This document shows, one piece after another, positions 23,995 through 33,333 of a stretch of DNA of 64,000 bases. The stretch is from an uncultured Bacteroides sp. (GTDB lineage Bacteria > Bacteroidota > Bacteroidia > Bacteroidales > Bacteroidaceae). Position 1 is the stretch's first letter; each line of letters opens with the position of its first letter. The position numbers and the translations under genes were made by a program. The DNA lies in contig CASEYC010000081.1 of the NCBI GenBank assembly GCA_949292025.1, forward strand, positions 1 to 64,000, read 5' to 3'. A model generated the notes under the pieces. That model was not told where the DNA came from and ran no database searches. It saw nothing but the letters and a program-made list of their open reading frames with translations.

Positions 23995-26276
23995 AAGCTG
24001 TTGCTGACTTTCTCTTGTTGCTTCCGAATCTTCAGCTTACTTTCGCAGAGGATGTTCCGGCTGTTGTCGCCCACGCGGAAAGTGTAGGTACCGGCATCAG
24101 TCACCCAGGCAGACTTCTTGACATGGAAGGAAGCCAAGTCCTTTGCCGGGATACGGATGGCGAGCGTCTGGCTTTCGCCCGGCTGCAAGAGGCGGGTCTT
24201 GGCAAAGCCTTTCAACTCCTGCACCGGCTTGTCCACACTGCCTTTAGGCGCCGATACATAGACCTGGGCCACCTGCTTGCCGGCCGCGGCACCCGTATTC
24301 TTCACATTAATCTTGACCTCCACAACATCCTCCGCAGGCTTGTCACCCTCCTGAAGTTCCAACTTCAGGCCGTCGAAAGCGAAGGTAGTATAAGTCAGGC
24401 CGTAGCCGAAGGGATAGGATACCTCCAAGGCCTCTTTGTCGAACCAGCGGTAGCCCACGTAGATGCCTTCCTCATATTCCGTATAGTCTATGTTCTTGCG
24501 GTCGGTATGGTTGTCTCCCCAGCCGCCAATGTCCGGAGAGTCCAGCGGGAAGTTGGCAGTGGACGCATGATCGGTCAACTTCACGGGGAAGGTCATGGGC
24601 AGATGTCCCGACGGGGCAGATTTACCGGCCAGCATGTCGGCAATGCTGTGACCGATTTCCTGTCCGCATTGCCAGGGCAGCAGGATGGCATCGGGGATGT
24701 CTTTCCAGGAAGCCGTCTCAATGGCACCTCCCACGTTGAGCACGACCACCACTTTCTTGCCGACTTTGTGGAAAGCCTCGGCCACTTGGGCCACGAGTGC
24801 ACGGTCATCGGCATCCAGGTCGAAGTCGGCGGCCAAGCGGTCACGACCTTCTCCGGATTGACGCTGGAGGGTAATGACGGCCACATCGTTCTGCTTGGCT
24901 GATTCGGCCAGTGCCTTAGGGATGAACTCCGGAGCCACCGGATTGCGTTGCCACCACTCCAGTTTCCACATCTTCTCATCATACTGCTTGAGATATTCTG
25001 TGTATTCGCTCACCACGTTATCGTCCAGGTGGAAGCCTGCACAACGCAGTCCCTCGACCAGCGACACGATGTAAGCCTTGTTGACATCGCCCGAACCGGT
25101 GCCCCCGGCGATGGGACGATAAGAACCACAACCGAAAAGGCCCACGTTCTTCACGCCCTTGAAGGGCAGCGTGCCACCTTCGTTCTTCAATAGGACGGTA
25201 CCATCGGCAGCCGCCTCGCGCACCACTTGGGCGTGAGCCTTCAGGTCGGGACGGCTGGCAAACTTGTATTGTCTGAAGCGAGGCGTCTTGACCACATACT
25301 CCAACATGCGGCGCACACAAGTATCCACATCGGCCTGGCTGAGCTTGCCGCTCTCCACAGCTTCCACAATCTGGTTGATGAAGTCGGGCGAGCCGGGTTG
25401 TACCAAGTCATTGCCAGCACTGATGCACTTGGTGGCATCGAAGAAACCGCCCCAGTCGGTCACGACAATACCTTGGAAGCCCCATTCGTCACGGAGGATG
25501 TCCGTCAACAGGTCGCGGCGCGAGTTGGTGTATTCGCCGTTCACCTTGTTATAAGAACTCATCACCGTCCAAGGCTGTGCCTTCTTCACGGCAATCTCGA
25601 AAGGCTTGAGGTAAATCTCGCGGGCAGCCCGTTGTGACACGCGGGCATCTGCCCCGAGCCGACGCGTTTCCTGGTTATTGAAAGCATAATGCTTGAGCGA
25701 GGTACCCACGCCGTTGCTCTGCACGCCGTTGATGTAGGCAGCTGCGATATTGCCGCTCAACACGGGATCTTCGGAGAAATACTCGAAGTTGCGTCCGCAG
25801 AGGGGGTTGCGGTGGATGTTGTTACCGGGTGCCAAAAGGACATCCACCCCATATTCCAATACTTCATTGCCCATGGCCGTGGTGACCTCTTTCACCTTGT
25901 CCACGTCCCACGTAGAGGCCAGGCAGGTCCCGATAGGGAAACCGGTGCAGTTGTACGTGTGGCTGTCATAGTTGCGCTTGGTGTAGATACGCAGCCCGGC
26001 AGGTCCGTCCGCCATCACCGTAGGGGGGATGCCCAGACGGGGAATAGCGTAGGTGTTTCCGGCGGCACCGGGAATGTAGCGCTCGGTGTTGCCAATCTGG
26101 GTGCCTTGGGCATTTTGGTTGGCCGCCAGTTCACCGACCAGCAGCATGGCCTTCTCGCGCAAGGTCATGGCACTGAGCACTTCGTCAATGTTGTCGGCCC
26201 GGAGCTGGGGCGTTTGCGCCAGCGCGGCTGCGGAGAAAGCAGCCAAGGCCAAAGTGGTAATCATCTTTTTCATCAT
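23991..26276 (-). CDS. GH3 family beta-glycosidase (beta-glucosidase-like), secreted
   Basis: About 761 residues from MMKKMITT, with a Sec signal peptide ending ALAQ. The GH3 N-domain (PRLGIPPTVMADGPAGLRI; SLKHYAFNNQE; the nucleophile Asp about 274 in GIVVTDWGGF), the alpha/beta sandwich C-domain and a C-terminal fibronectin III-like domain (VEVKINVKNTGAAAGKQVAQVYVSAP) are all visible. It hydrolyses terminal beta-linked sugars in the periplasm. Substrate is not predictable from sequence; beta-glucoside is the family default, yet the gene lies next to a galactan locus. A 22-bp repeat array separates it from GH2. It overlaps the fimbrillin-like gene by 4 bp. Confidence 0.9.
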   Translation of the reverse strand: MMKKMITTLALAAFSAAALAQTPQLRADNIDEVLSAMTLREKAMLLVGELAANQNAQGTQIGNTERYIPGAAGNTYAIPRLGIPPTVMADGPAGLRIYTKRNYDSHTYNCTGFPIGTCLASTWDVDKVKEVTTAMGNEVLEYGVDVLLAPGNNIHRNPLCGRNFEYFSEDPVLSGNIAAAYINGVQSNGVGTSLKHYAFNNQETRRLGADARVSQRAAREIYLKPFEIAVKKAQPWTVMSSYNKVNGEYTNSRRDLLTDILRDEWGFQGIVVTDWGGFFDATKCISAGNDLVQPGSPDFINQIVEAVESGKLSQADVDTCVRRMLEYVVKTPRFRQYKFASRPDLKAHAQVVREAAADGTVLLKNEGGTLPFKGVKNVGLFGCGSYRPIAGGTGSGDVNKAYIVSLVEGLRCAGFHLDDNVVSEYTEYLKQYDEKMWKLEWWQRNPVAPEFIPKALAESAKQNDVAVITLQRQSGEGRDRLAADFDLDADDRALVAQVAEAFHKVGKKVVVVLNVGGAIETASWKDIPDAILLPWQCGQEIGHSIADMLAGKSAPSGHLPMTFPVKLTDHASTANFPLDSPDIGGWGDNHTDRKNIDYTEYEEGIYVGYRWFDKEALEVSYPFGYGLTYTTFAFDGLKLELQEGDKPAEDVVEVKINVKNTGAAAGKQVAQVYVSAPKGSVDKPVQELKGFAKTRLLQPGESQTLAIRIPAKDLASFHVKKSAWVTDAGTYTFRVGDNSRNILCESKLKIRKQQEKVSNSL

Positions 26277-26334
26277 TGTTCTTTTAATTGGCATGAAAGT
26301 CTTTCATTTCCCCTTTCCAAGGTATTTCTGTGGA

Positions 26335-26456
26335 GAAACAATGTGTTTCCCGCCTCGAAACAATGTGTTTCCCGCCTTGAAACAAAGTGTTTCGCGCTTA
26401 TGAAACAAAGTGTTTCGGACATATGAAACCATGTGTTTCAAGCCTATGAAACTACA
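26335..26456. repeat. Tandem array of a 22-23-bp unit with core GAAACAnnGTGTTTC
   Basis: Five palindromic cores begin at 26335, 26357, 26379, 26402 and 26425 (spacings 22, 22, 23, 23), with a half unit GAAACTACA at 26448. Cores are GAAACAATGTGTTTC twice, GAAACAAAGTGTTTC twice and GAAACCATGTGTTTC. Linkers are 7-8 nt (CCGCCTC, CCGCCTT and variants). It lies between the GH2 stop and the GH3 start. There is no spacer diversity, so it is not a CRISPR array. Confidence 0.92.
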
Positions 26457-26555
26457 GGCTGACAAGGTTTACCGCTTCCAAAGGTCATTTCCGTACTCTC
26501 ATGGGGTTAGTCGTAAAGTTTGATTGTTCGTATCTTTTTACCTATTGAAAACTAC

Positions 26556-29015
26556 TTATTTCACATCCAAAGTCAATGTGGCAGGCCGGACACCCTTGGC
26601 ACGTGCCTCGAACATCATCTTTCCGGGTTCGTCCGAGCTTTGCACAATGGCCGTCAGGGCACCGCTGAACAACGGCATGTCCGGTTCGTGGAACAACTCC
26701 GTGCAAGTGGGGTCGCCGTTGGCTGCCGCGCGGAACTTGCCGGCTCCAGACACCTTGAAGTTCACATGACGCGTGTCCGTCGGCACCAGGTTGCCCGCCT
26801 TGTCCGCCACTTGCACCGTGATATAGACCAAGTCCTCACCATTGGCTTTCAGGGAAATGCGGTTGGCAGAGAGCACCAAGTGATGAGGCTTCCCAGCGGT
26901 GCGAACGGTTTTCTCATCCACGGAGCGGCCATTCTTGTCGTAGGCCACCACCTTCACTTCGCCCGGCCGGTAGACCACCTCGTCCCACATCAGGCGGTAA
27001 CGGCGTTGGAGGGCCAAGCTGTCCGTAGAGGCTTCGTATTCCTCACGGGTCAGTTTACGGCGGCGTCCTTGGCTTTCACCATTGACAAAGAGCTCGGCTT
27101 CCGGATAGTCGGTATAGACATAGACGGGAATCTTCTTGCCTTCCTGCCCCTTCAGGTTCCAATGCGGCAAGATGTGCAACGTATGGTCCTGCTTGTTCCA
27201 CAGACTCCGGTACAGGTAGAAGCGGTCCTTGGGCAGGCTGGCCAAGTCGAAGATGCCGAACACGGAGCTGTGCGAAGGCCAAGCATCCGTATCATACGGT
27301 GTAGGTTCGCCCAAGTAGTCGAAGCCGGTCCAAACGAACTGGCCAATCATCCACTCCCGGTCGTCGTCCATCAAGAAATCCAAGTCCGGCACGTTGGACC
27401 ACGAGGCGTTCTCGTTGTCGTAGCTGTTGCTCTGGTTCTCCGGGTGGCAGACCATCACCTGACCGCGATACAACACGGGCCAATAGTAGATGCCGCGCGA
27501 GGAAAAGGTAGAGGCCGTCTCTGTACCGAGTATCAGTTTCTGCGGTAGCTTGTCATACGCCCGGTCATAGTGCTGGGGCTTGTAGTTGAAGCCGGGAATG
27601 TCCAGCGTGGCGGCAAAACCATTGTCCAGCACAGCACCAATCTGGTCCATGCCGCAAGTGACGGGACGGGTGGGATCCAGTCCATGTACCAAGTCTTGAA
27701 GCAAGGTCAGTTCCGAGATGCCGTCCGGCCCCCACTGCGAGGGGACTTCGTTGCCGATGGACCACATTACCACCGACGGGTTGGAGCGATACTGCTTTAC
27801 CATGTTGGTGACATCGCGCACGGCCCACTCATTGAACAGTTTGCCATAGCCGTTCTCCGACTTGGGACGGAATCCCCAATCGTCGAAAGGCTCCACCATG
27901 AGCATCATGCCCATCTCATCGCAGATACGTACCAGTTCAGGGGCAGGCATGTTGTGGGCGGTACGGATGGCGTTGGCACCCATGTCTTTCAGCAAGGCCA
28001 CCTGGTGGCGGAGTGCTGCCTCATTGACCGCCGCACCCAGTGGGCCAAGGTCGTGGTGATTGCAGACTCCCTTGAACTTAGTCACCTGCCCGTTGAGGAA
28101 GAAGCCTTTCTCGGGCACATATTCAATCCGACGTATACCAAAGCGGGTGTCGTAAGCATCCACCTCCTTGCCTTCCACGGCCAGACGGGTGCAGGCAGTG
28201 TAGAGGGCAGGCGTCTCGGGCGACCATAGGAGGGGCTGCTCCACCAAAAAACTCTGAGTCAACGGCTGCCCGTGGCTGACGTAGACATCCTTGGACGTGG
28301 CTACCACTATGCCCTCTGGGTTCTTAATGTCAGTGACGACTTCCACCCACTGTCCTTTCCGTGCCCCGTCAATTTCAAGCTGAAGCCTGACCGAAGCATA
28401 TTCCGGCGTAACCGTAGGCGTGGTGAGGTACGTGCCCCAGGTAGGGATGTGTACCTTGTTGGTTCGTACCAAATGAACATTGCGGTACAGCCCTGCACCG
28501 GGATACCAACGCGATTGCTTCACTTCGTTCTCCAACTCCACGACCAGTTCATTCTCTCCCGGACGGATCAGTGAATCAATAACAGTATAGAACGAGTTGT
28601 ATCCGTAAGGCCAAGCAACAGCATGACGGCCATTGATGCTGACCCTGGCATTGCTCATAGCCCCGTCGAACACCAGTGTATGCGTGCAATCTGTGGTGTC
28701 GGCAATCTCCAACGTGCGACGGTAGACACCCTTGCCAATGAAAGGCAGGCCGCCGGTGCGCCCGGTTTTCCAAGTCTCTTCTTTCTCCCCGTTCTGCTCC
28801 ACGGCGACATATTGCAAGTCGTTTTCACGGGAGAAGGGGCCAAAGATGGCCCAGTCGTGCGGAATGGTCACCGCTTCCCAAGCCTCATCGGCATCCAGTC
28901 CGCCCCGATGAAATTCCCAGCCATCAATCAGGCGGGTCTCCGTGCGCTGAGCGGATGCGGGGAGTGTTGTGGCTGCCAGCGCGGCAGCCACAACCAGCAA
29001 GTTCAGCTTATTCAT
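26556..29015 (-). CDS. GH2 beta-galactosidase, secreted
   Basis: 819 residues with a Sec signal peptide (ALAATTLPASAQ). The sugar-binding jelly-roll (WEAVTIPHDWAIFGPF, GVYRRTLEI), the Ig-like middle domain and the TIM barrel are present. The acid/base Glu423 is in MWSIGNEVP and the nucleophile Glu499 in ILGTETAS. A C-terminal Ig-like domain follows (VTVQVADKAGNLVPTDTRHVNFKVSGAG). It would remove galactose from beta-1,4-galacto-oligosaccharides in the periplasm after SusCD uptake. It overlaps the GH53 gene by 8 bp, in the order seen in known Bacteroides galactan loci. Confidence 0.93.
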   Translation of the reverse strand: MNKLNLLVVAAALAATTLPASAQRTETRLIDGWEFHRGGLDADEAWEAVTIPHDWAIFGPFSRENDLQYVAVEQNGEKEETWKTGRTGGLPFIGKGVYRRTLEIADTTDCTHTLVFDGAMSNARVSINGRHAVAWPYGYNSFYTVIDSLIRPGENELVVELENEVKQSRWYPGAGLYRNVHLVRTNKVHIPTWGTYLTTPTVTPEYASVRLQLEIDGARKGQWVEVVTDIKNPEGIVVATSKDVYVSHGQPLTQSFLVEQPLLWSPETPALYTACTRLAVEGKEVDAYDTRFGIRRIEYVPEKGFFLNGQVTKFKGVCNHHDLGPLGAAVNEAALRHQVALLKDMGANAIRTAHNMPAPELVRICDEMGMMLMVEPFDDWGFRPKSENGYGKLFNEWAVRDVTNMVKQYRSNPSVVMWSIGNEVPSQWGPDGISELTLLQDLVHGLDPTRPVTCGMDQIGAVLDNGFAATLDIPGFNYKPQHYDRAYDKLPQKLILGTETASTFSSRGIYYWPVLYRGQVMVCHPENQSNSYDNENASWSNVPDLDFLMDDDREWMIGQFVWTGFDYLGEPTPYDTDAWPSHSSVFGIFDLASLPKDRFYLYRSLWNKQDHTLHILPHWNLKGQEGKKIPVYVYTDYPEAELFVNGESQGRRRKLTREEYEASTDSLALQRRYRLMWDEVVYRPGEVKVVAYDKNGRSVDEKTVRTAGKPHHLVLSANRISLKANGEDLVYITVQVADKAGNLVPTDTRHVNFKVSGAGKFRAAANGDPTCTELFHEPDMPLFSGALTAIVQSSDEPGKMMFEARAKGVRPATLTLDVK

Positions 29016-30078
29016 ACAGGCTCTTGTTGAAAGGGTCTAAAGCTTCAGTGGGTTTGCCGTTGTCGTCGAAGGCACCTTTGTCGTAACCCGAATCCCGGTA
29101 GGTCTCCGGTTCCCAGTAGAATATGCCTTGGCAGTAGCCCTTGGTGTCGTTTATCATTCTGTCGAAGAGATGCTCAAAAAACTCTTTGCCTGTAGCGGGG
29201 TCGTTGCGTAACATACCGGTCTCCACAATCATGCAGGGCTTGCCATACTTTTCAGACAAAGTAATGATGTTGTTCACCACGGCATCGGTCTGACTTTCCC
29301 AAGTGCCGACTTCGGGATAGAACGACATGCCTATCATGTCCCAACTGGCATTGTTCAGCTGCAGTCCATCAAATACGCGGGTATAGATATCCAACAGGTC
29401 GGCGCGGTCGATGTGTACAATGACTTTGGCATCGGGATAGACCGACTTGACCGCATCATAGCCCGATTGTGTCAGGACGGCATATTGGCCCATATTGTTG
29501 TCGATGTTGCCCATGGGCCACAACATACCGCCCCGGGTCTCGTTACCCACCTGCACCCATTCCACGTCTATGCCTTCATCTTTGAGTGCGGAGAGCACAT
29601 CTATAGTATGATCGGCCACGGCCTGCTTCATTTCCTCCAGGTTATAGTCTGCCCACGCGGCTGGGATGTCTTGGGTACCGGGATCGGCAAAGTCATCGCT
29701 GTAGTGAAAGTCTATCATCAGGCGCAAGCCTTGGTCGCGCACCCGCCGTGCTTTTTCCAATACATCCTCTTTCTCGCAGAGGTCGTCATTCGGACGGTCC
29801 ACGAAGACACGCAGGCGGATGGCATCAAAGCCCAGTTCCTTCATCAGGGCAGTACATTCGCGCTCTTCCCCGTCTTTGTTGTAGAACTTCACCCCTTTGG
29901 CCTCGAACTCGGTGACACCGCTGATGTCGGCACCCGATGCAAATTCTTCTATTGAGACGGGCACGGGCGGATCCACCGTGGGACGTTCCTTGAATGCAGG
30001 CTGGTCGCCGAGACAGGAAGCAAAGGCGGCAGCCATGATAGCAGTGGACAGTGTAATTCCTATTCTTTTCATGATCAT
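29008..30078 (-). CDS. GH53 endo-beta-1,4-galactanase lipoprotein
   Basis: 356 residues. Lipoprotein signal with Cys22 (MAAAFASCLGDQ), so probably anchored at the cell surface. The GH53 barrel starts at FASGADISGVTEFEAKGVKFYN. The acid/base Glu180 is in WVQVGNETRGGMLWP, and the nucleophile Glu286 is in PCMIVETGM. Other family landmarks are DFHYSDDFADPGTQ and GMSFYPEVGTW. It cuts internal bonds of galactan side chains of rhamnogalacturonan I. This enzyme decides the substrate prediction for the whole locus. Confidence 0.95.
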   Translation of the reverse strand: MIMKRIGITLSTAIMAAAFASCLGDQPAFKERPTVDPPVPVSIEEFASGADISGVTEFEAKGVKFYNKDGEERECTALMKELGFDAIRLRVFVDRPNDDLCEKEDVLEKARRVRDQGLRLMIDFHYSDDFADPGTQDIPAAWADYNLEEMKQAVADHTIDVLSALKDEGIDVEWVQVGNETRGGMLWPMGNIDNNMGQYAVLTQSGYDAVKSVYPDAKVIVHIDRADLLDIYTRVFDGLQLNNASWDMIGMSFYPEVGTWESQTDAVVNNIITLSEKYGKPCMIVETGMLRNDPATGKEFFEHLFDRMINDTKGYCQGIFYWEPETYRDSGYDKGAFDDNGKPTEALDPFNKSLYE

Positions 30079-30092
30079 CGTATTTTAAGAGT

Positions 30093-31715
30093 TTATAAAG
30101 CCGTAAATGTATAAGTCATATTGCCTCCATCGTAGAGGTTGATGGTCAGGCGGTATCGGCCCGGTCCGGGGGGCAGGATGTTGTCGCCTTCCTGGTAACC
30201 CAGCACGCCTTCGCCCTTGGACTTGAAGTGGTTGTCCCAATTGTCGTCGGCCAGGATCTGCATACCCCAGCCCACTTCCTGAATGTCCAGGTCAGCCGTC
30301 CAGACTTTGGATTCCGCATCGTACGCCATCACACTCATCAGGTCGTGGTCGCCACGCACCACCAAAGAGGAGATGACCTGGTATTCCCACGTGTTGTCGG
30401 GCAGGCTTACGGAGTAGCGGTAGAGTCCTTCCTTGCCGTCTTGGATATAGATGTTGTACGAACTGCCGGACGCATCCAGCTCGAAGAGCGAACTCGGCTG
30501 CGAGCCATAGACTGTTTCGCGGCCCTCGGTAGCAAACTTGTAATTCTCCCACTCGCCCGAATAGTAGAAGCCGGTGTATTTGCCATCGCTGTTTGCGGAG
30601 AAGAGGCGGCACTTCACGTCATCCCAGTTGTTCGGGTCTATCATTTCGAGATACGGTTCGTAAGTAGCGACGGGCTCTTCGTTCACGGCATAAGTAGCTG
30701 TGGGCTGTTCGCCTGTCATATTGAAGGTCACCGTCCAATTTCCGGCCTCCGGAATAGAAAGAATCTGTCCGAAGTCGATGGGCTGGCTTTCCTCGCCGTT
30801 CTCGTTGGCTGTGCTATAGAGCAGAGTCGTGGCTGTCGCCGAGAAGGTTTCCGCTTCGGTGGTAACGATGTTGGCTGTCCAGGAATTGGCAGACTGCTTG
30901 AATGCCATGGCCGTGCTTGCACCCGAACTGGCTGTGAGGGTCATGCTGCTAAGGTATTCGGCGGTCCATTCCTCCGTGTTCGTGTCGGCGGTCAGTCGAT
31001 AAGAACCCGCATTGCTCGGGAACCACAAGTTATAGAATGTCACTTGATCCGTACTCAACTTGAAGGCCGATCCGGGCACACTGCCCCACAAGGTGTTGTC
31101 GCGCTCCACAAGGTAGAAGTTCATCCAACTGGATGCAGCCACATACCCTGTGTACACACCATCCTCGCCAGGCGAATAGATGGATGCCAAAACAGTCTCG
31201 CGGTCCGTGGCCAATACGTCCATACGGTTGAAACGTATGCCATAGGGGGTCACATTAAGGATAATAGGCAGGCTATATTGGCTTTCCACATTGGCTGCGA
31301 TATAATATTGCACGCGGACATACAGCGAGGCGGATTGCCATGGTTCATAGCCCAGGTTGATGAGAATAGGGTTCAGTTCACTCTCGGTGAAGGTGATGGT
31401 CTGCCCCTCCACCAGTTGCGATGCCACATCAGTGAAGTCCGGTGTGGCAGACATTTCCAAGTAGTGCTGCACGCTTCCGTCCGACACCTGATAGGCGGGG
31501 TTGTCCACGGCAGGTTCATAACTGCCCCAAGCGAATGTCACCACTTCGTTGTCTTCGTTCAGTCCTTCCATCACCACTTCGTCTGTTGATGAGGTGAGTT
31601 CTTTCGGCTCCAAGCCGTAGAAGCCTTCGAGCTTCGGCGTCTCAATGTCCGTCACGCAGGAAGCCATGCCTCCGGCCACGACGGCTGCCAGTAAGAGTTT
31701 ATTCATTGTTTTCAT
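30093..31715 (-). CDS. SusE-like surface glycan-binding lipoprotein
   Basis: 540 residues with a lipoprotein signal (VAGGMASCVTDIE). An N-terminal SusE-type Ig-like domain (YGLEPKELTSSTDEVVMEGLNEDNEVVTFAWGSYEP, about 33-165) is followed by two or three repeated beta domains. Their W/Y-rich segments correspond (VYTGYVAASSWMNFYLVERDNTLWGS; KYTGFYYSGEWENYKFATEGRETVYGS), showing an internal duplication as in SusE/SusF starch-binding repeats. It probably binds galactan at the surface. It lies between susD-like and GH53 genes with 15-bp gaps. Confidence 0.85.
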   Translation of the reverse strand: MKTMNKLLLAAVVAGGMASCVTDIETPKLEGFYGLEPKELTSSTDEVVMEGLNEDNEVVTFAWGSYEPAVDNPAYQVSDGSVQHYLEMSATPDFTDVASQLVEGQTITFTESELNPILINLGYEPWQSASLYVRVQYYIAANVESQYSLPIILNVTPYGIRFNRMDVLATDRETVLASIYSPGEDGVYTGYVAASSWMNFYLVERDNTLWGSVPGSAFKLSTDQVTFYNLWFPSNAGSYRLTADTNTEEWTAEYLSSMTLTASSGASTAMAFKQSANSWTANIVTTEAETFSATATTLLYSTANENGEESQPIDFGQILSIPEAGNWTVTFNMTGEQPTATYAVNEEPVATYEPYLEMIDPNNWDDVKCRLFSANSDGKYTGFYYSGEWENYKFATEGRETVYGSQPSSLFELDASGSSYNIYIQDGKEGLYRYSVSLPDNTWEYQVISSLVVRGDHDLMSVMAYDAESKVWTADLDIQEVGWGMQILADDNWDNHFKSKGEGVLGYQEGDNILPPGPGRYRLTINLYDGGNMTYTFTAL

Positions 31716-31730
31716 TTGGATGCTGTATTT

Positions 31731-33296
31731 TTAATAATCTTGTTTCATGTTCGGATTAGCGGTCTGTTCGGCATACGGGATGGGGTAGACATTGTATTTG
31801 CTGTCTACGGCGATGCCATCGGGTTGTCCGCCCTTAAAGTCCCAAAGGTATTTGTCCGTCGTAAAGTAATCGAAGCGAACCAAGTCCGTGCGTCTCACCA
31901 TCTCGATGGCCAACTCGCGGGCACGCTCGTCAATGATGAAGTCCAGCGTAAGATCACCGGCCTGGATGTTGCCGCTGGAGTTGCCATAAGCACGTTCGCG
32001 CACTTTGTTCACATAGCCCAAGGCTTCGGACTGAGTGACGTTGCTTGCACCACGCAGGTAGCATTCGGCCAACATCAGGTACACATCGGCCAGGCGAATG
32101 ATGGGCAGGTCGGTGCAAACACCGTCCGTCTGTACTTCGGGTGCCCGACCTTCATCAGTCAGGTTGTTCCATTTCTTATAAAAGTAACCTACCGTCCCGT
32201 CGCCCACATCCGTGATTTTCGGGTCGCGATCCGTGGTATAGAACAAGTTACGACCATCGCTCTCCTCGAACTTCGCAGGAATCTGGCTACGGCAACGCAT
32301 CATCTCCCAAGCTTGGGTAGGCACGCCCAGTTCCGCCCCACAGGCACTGTGAGTCTGTGCACAGACGATGTAAGTACTAGCCCCCCAGGATACACTCTGC
32401 ACATTATCCACTGCAAAAGCGAAAAGGATTTCGTTGGTACACTTGTGGTTGTCCGCACCGAACAGACGGGTGAATTTGGGCTCCAGCGTGTTGTACCCCA
32501 ATCCTATCACCTCCTTGCATACTCTGGCACAATCCTCGTAGTGATTACCGCAGCCGTATGCCTCAGCATTAAGGTAGACACGGCCCAGAATGCCATAGGC
32601 GGCAGCAGCACCGGCACGTGGATAAACAGGATGTTCGGGCAGCAGCGTGGCTACATCTTCCAGTTCGGCTGTGACGTAATCGAAAATCTGCTGGGCAGTA
32701 TACTTCGGCGGCAGGTTTGTTCCCACGGGGAAATTCTCGTCCACGAAGGGGATGTCACGGAAGAGGTCCAGCGCATGAGAGTAAGCCAACGCCCGCAGGA
32801 AACGAGCCTCGTTTCTCATTTGGCGGAGTTCCTCCTGGTCGGCCTCACTGAATTGAGCAAAATCGTCATCGCCGGCGTTGCGGATGAACTCGTTGCAAAG
32901 GGCGATGGTATAATAGATGCGATAATAAGTGTCATACACCCACACATCGTTAGAATCCCATGACAGGTACGTCAATCCCGTCTGGTTGTCGGCGGCGAAG
33001 GAAATCATGGCCGCTTCGTCCGTACCGAGTTCCTGTAGGTTGAAGTAGCAACGCATATAATCGAAGCCACGGCTACCGGCGATGTCCGTATTACCACCAC
33101 CCTTGTCCTGTCCGGCCAGGACGTACGAGCCATAAAGTTTGGCCAGCACTTGTTCGTAATTCGAGACCGAGGTATATACATCCTTCGGTGTCTGCTCAAT
33201 ATGGGGATATTGGTCAAGGTCGTCCAGACAACTGCCCATGCTGACGGCCATCAATGTTGCAGTCAGCATCCCTGTGATATTTCTGAGTATTTTCAT
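31731..33296 (-). CDS. SusD-like outer-membrane glycan-binding lipoprotein
   Basis: 521 residues. The lipoprotein signal is MLTATLMAVSMGSC followed by LDDLDQYP, an acidic surface-export-type start. It has the RagB/SusD helical TPR core (YYRIYYTIALCNEFIRN; EELRQMRNEARFLRALAYSHALDLFRDIPF) and the C-terminal SusD half (IRLADVYLMLAECYLRGASNVTQSEALGYVNKVRERA). It forms the lid over the SusC pore and captures oligosaccharide. It sits 37 bp after the susC stop. Confidence 0.95.
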   Translation of the reverse strand: MKILRNITGMLTATLMAVSMGSCLDDLDQYPHIEQTPKDVYTSVSNYEQVLAKLYGSYVLAGQDKGGGNTDIAGSRGFDYMRCYFNLQELGTDEAAMISFAADNQTGLTYLSWDSNDVWVYDTYYRIYYTIALCNEFIRNAGDDDFAQFSEADQEELRQMRNEARFLRALAYSHALDLFRDIPFVDENFPVGTNLPPKYTAQQIFDYVTAELEDVATLLPEHPVYPRAGAAAAYGILGRVYLNAEAYGCGNHYEDCARVCKEVIGLGYNTLEPKFTRLFGADNHKCTNEILFAFAVDNVQSVSWGASTYIVCAQTHSACGAELGVPTQAWEMMRCRSQIPAKFEESDGRNLFYTTDRDPKITDVGDGTVGYFYKKWNNLTDEGRAPEVQTDGVCTDLPIIRLADVYLMLAECYLRGASNVTQSEALGYVNKVRERAYGNSSGNIQAGDLTLDFIIDERARELAIEMVRRTDLVRFDYFTTDKYLWDFKGGQPDGIAVDSKYNVYPIPYAEQTANPNMKQDY

Positions 33297-33333
33297 TGTA
33301 TGGGATATTTTTATTTGTTATTGAACGAATCAG

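Noticed and set aside
26335..26456. CRISPR array
   Set aside because: Units are only 22-23 bp and the intervals between cores are 7-8 nt and related, so there are no spacers; no cas genes nearby.
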